Origin: an uncultured Lachnospiraceae bacterium
GTDB taxonomy: Bacteria > Bacillota > Clostridia > Lachnospirales > Lachnospiraceae
DNA: 24,428 nt
Direction: 5' to 3'
Assembly: GCA_902803635.1 (NCBI GenBank)
Contig: CADCQU010000068.1
Span: 1-24,428 of the forward strand
Each line of letters begins with the position of its first letter. The stretch's first letter is position 1. Below the pieces are notes generated by a model, which saw only the letters and a program-made list of their open reading frames with translations, searched no databases and had not been told where the DNA came from. The position numbers and the translations under genes are program-made. Below are positions 22,818 to 24,428 of the stretch, piece after piece.

Positions 22818-24092
22818 TCAAACACTCGCAAGCCCCGCATCCACCATTTCCTGTAGTGAAAGCAGAATCCCGAGCTTCGCCGACGGCCACGTGAGCCCTC
22901 CCTGGAAGTAGACCGTGTACGGCTCCCGGATCGGCCCGTCCGCGGAAAGCTCGATGGACGAGCCCGAGACAAATGCCCCGGCCGCCATGATGACCTTGTC
23001 ATCGTACCCAGGCATATCCCAGGGTTCGGGCGTGACAAATGCATCGACCGGGGCGGCCTTCTGGATTCCGCGGCAGAACGCCGCGATTCCCTCCGGCGAG
23101 CCGAGCGTCACCGCCTCGATGATGTCGTGGCGCTCCTCCTGCCCATCCGGCAGGACCGCAAAGCCCAGCCGCTCGTAGACATTTGCCGCGAAAATCGCCC
23201 CCTTGAGGGCCGAGGCCGTCACCGTCGGCGCGAGGAAGAAGCCCTGGTAGAGGGCGGGGTTCACGCCGAGCGAAGGCCCTACCTCCGCGCCAAGGCCCGG
23301 GCAGGTCATGCGGAAGGAGGCATTTTCCACGTACTCCTTCTTTCCCGCGATGTAGCCGCCAACCGGAGCAAGGCCTCCGCCCGGATTCTTGATGAGCGAG
23401 CCCACGATGAGGTCCGCGCCCACGTCCGACGGCTCGATCCGCTCGACAAATTCCCCGTAGCAGTTATCGACCATGATGCAAATGTCCGGCCGCCGTTCAT
23501 GGACGAAGGCGATCGCCCGCCCGATTTCCGCCACCGAGAGCGTCCGACGGCTTGAATAACCCTTCGAGCGCTGGATTGCAACAAGGCGCGTTTTGGGGTT
23601 CAGGGCAGCCGCAATCCCGTCAAGGTCGAAGGACCCGTCCGGAAGAAGGGCCACCTCGCTGTACGTCACCCCGTACTCCGCAAGCGACCCCCGGGAGGGC
23701 CGGATGCCGATGACCTCTTCGAGCGTGTCATAGGGCCGTCCCGAAATCGAGAGCAGCTCGTCGCCGGGCCGCAAATTCCCGAAGAGGGCCACCGCGAGCG
23801 CGTGCGTTCCGCAGGCAATGAGCGGCCGCACCAGCGCGGCCTCGGTATGGAACGTCTCCGCGTACACCCGCTCCAGCGTGTCCCGCCCGATATCGTTGTA
23901 CCCATAGCCCGTCGTCGTCCCAAGGCACGCCTCGCTCACCCGGCACATTTGCATCGCGTGCAGCACCTTCAGCTGGTTGTACTCCGCCGTCTCGTCGATT
24001 CCGGCAAACCGCTCCTTAAGCTCTCCGGCAACCTCCTCCCCAAACGCCAGCACCTTCTTAGAAATTCCGAATTGCTTATACATCTCCTTCAT
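22818..24092 (-). CDS. Methionine gamma-lyase-family PLP enzyme (COG4100, 'aluminium resistance protein')
   Basis: A fold-type I PLP enzyme of the Cys/Met-metabolism superfamily, related to Bacillus YnbB. The 424 residues include the cofactor region LIACGTHALAVALFGNLRPG, the PLP-pyridine aspartate in MVDNCYGEF (D209) and the Schiff-base lysine in GSLIKNPGGGLAPVGG (K235). The family name comes from weak similarity to methionine gamma-lyase and an old aluminium-tolerance screen; its true substrate is not established. The ATG at 24092 has AGGAGAGG just upstream and removes an unlikely 19-residue extension. It starts 31 nt after the ProX-like gene, so both probably share a transcript. Confidence 0.93.
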   Translation of the reverse strand: MKEMYKQFGISKKVLAFGEEVAGELKERFAGIDETAEYNQLKVLHAMQMCRVSEACLGTTTGYGYNDIGRDTLERVYAETFHTEAALVRPLIACGTHALAVALFGNLRPGDELLSISGRPYDTLEEVIGIRPSRGSLAEYGVTYSEVALLPDGSFDLDGIAAALNPKTRLVAIQRSKGYSSRRTLSVAEIGRAIAFVHERRPDICIMVDNCYGEFVERIEPSDVGADLIVGSLIKNPGGGLAPVGGYIAGKKEYVENASFRMTCPGLGAEVGPSLGVNPALYQGFFLAPTVTASALKGAIFAANVYERLGFAVLPDGQEERHDIIEAVTLGSPEGIAAFCRGIQKAAPVDAFVTPEPWDMPGYDDKVIMAAGAFVSGSSIELSADGPIREPYTVYFQGGLTWPSAKLGILLSLQEMVDAGLASV

Positions 24093-24123
24093 AAAATCCT
24101 CTCCTATCATTTTTCTCTGCATC

Positions 24124-24428
24124 CTATTCCGTCCCCACGAGGTGAACAATTGCCGGCTCTATCCCCAGTTCCGGTAGGATTTTTTCCAAAAGATCTCTGG
24201 TCGCAAACCTGATTGAACTGGTATTTTCACAGGGATGGCAACCAAACATCTCCTCTTTGAGCACGTCCTCGTCAATCGCAAGAGTCACTCTGTGATCCTT
24301 GTCGTTCATCAGTCCAAGAATGGAAACGCTGCCGGGATGGAGATCAAGAAACTGCTCCATGTATTCCTCATCGGCAAAGGACAGGCGGCTGATGCCCATC
24401 TGTTTTGACAATTCCTTCGTTTTAAAGG
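24124..24428 (-). CDS. Prolyl-tRNA editing (ProX/PrdX, YbaK-fold) protein, 5' end beyond the window
   Basis: Only the last 100 residues are present; the frame is open at the window edge. The sequence TKELSKQMGISRLSFADEE, then LHPGSVSILGLMND, VTLAIDED and GCHPCENTSSI matches the 'prolyl-tRNA synthetase associated domain' family, which deacylates mischarged Ala- or Cys-tRNA(Pro) in the cytoplasm. Typical length is about 160 residues, so about 60 are missing. The TTG near 24411 is internal, since similarity continues upstream of it (FKTKELSKQM). Confidence 0.88.
   Translation of the reverse strand, partial: FKTKELSKQMGISRLSFADEEYMEQFLDLHPGSVSILGLMNDKDHRVTLAIDEDVLKEEMFGCHPCENTSSIRFATRDLLEKILPELGIEPAIVHLVGTE

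Noticed and set aside
1..24428. CRISPR array, tRNA, rRNA, phage or plasmid genes
   Set aside because: No regularly spaced repeats, no cloverleaf or rRNA-like segment, and no integrase, transposase or structural phage gene was seen on either strand.

Overview
The window is one continuous stretch of chromosomal core genes, all on the minus strand, so transcription runs from high to low coordinates. It is GC-rich, mostly uses AGGAGG-type ribosome binding sites, and has many short or overlapping gene junctions. The radC-mreB-mreC-mreD-PBP2-rodA order, a PBP2 with a very large insertion, SepF-based division genes and a COG4100-type PLP enzyme point to a Gram-positive clostridium, most likely a GC-rich member of the Lachnospiraceae. 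The family assignment is inference; no rRNA or species marker is present.

Layout in transcription order. (1) 24428-22818: end of a prolyl-tRNA editing (ProX/PrdX, YbaK-fold) gene and a methionine gamma-lyase-like PLP enzyme, followed by two copies of a dispersed hairpin repeat and an intrinsic terminator. (2) 22303-15063: a tight four-gene operon with a membrane diguanylate cyclase, a cytoplasmic EAL-PAS-PAS-degenerate GGDEF-PAS protein, a BaiN/HI0933-type flavoprotein and a COG2509-type FAD dehydrogenase. (3) 15016-6503: a good promoter, then radC and the elongasome set mreB, mreC, mreD, PBP2 and rodA, then a D,D-carboxypeptidase. Together these would make and shape lateral-wall peptidoglycan. 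(4) 6471-2709: a strong promoter and a 120-nt leader that can fold, then a small P-loop protein, a membrane-anchored HlyD-like protein, YggS (PLP homeostasis) and SepF (FtsZ anchor), a variant of the ylm/sep division cluster. (5) 2563-1: aroB, lspA and rluD (cut by the window edge), with a terminator-like hairpin placed almost against the aroB ribosome binding site and two dispersed repeats between lspA and rluD.

No mobile element with a transposase, CRISPR array, phage gene, tRNA or rRNA was seen. The most unusual signal is not a gene. The 8-mer CATTTGCC/GGCAAATG occurs 19 times by hand count, in both orientations, in several reading frames and once inside an intergenic hairpin; well under one copy would be expected by chance. 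It behaves like an uptake-sequence, Chi-like or other genome-wide DNA word. Other points of interest are a MreB with an altered nucleotide-binding motif, the PBP2 insertion, a RadC with a repeat-built acidic tail, and hairpins that look like attenuators before aroB and before the HlyD-like gene.
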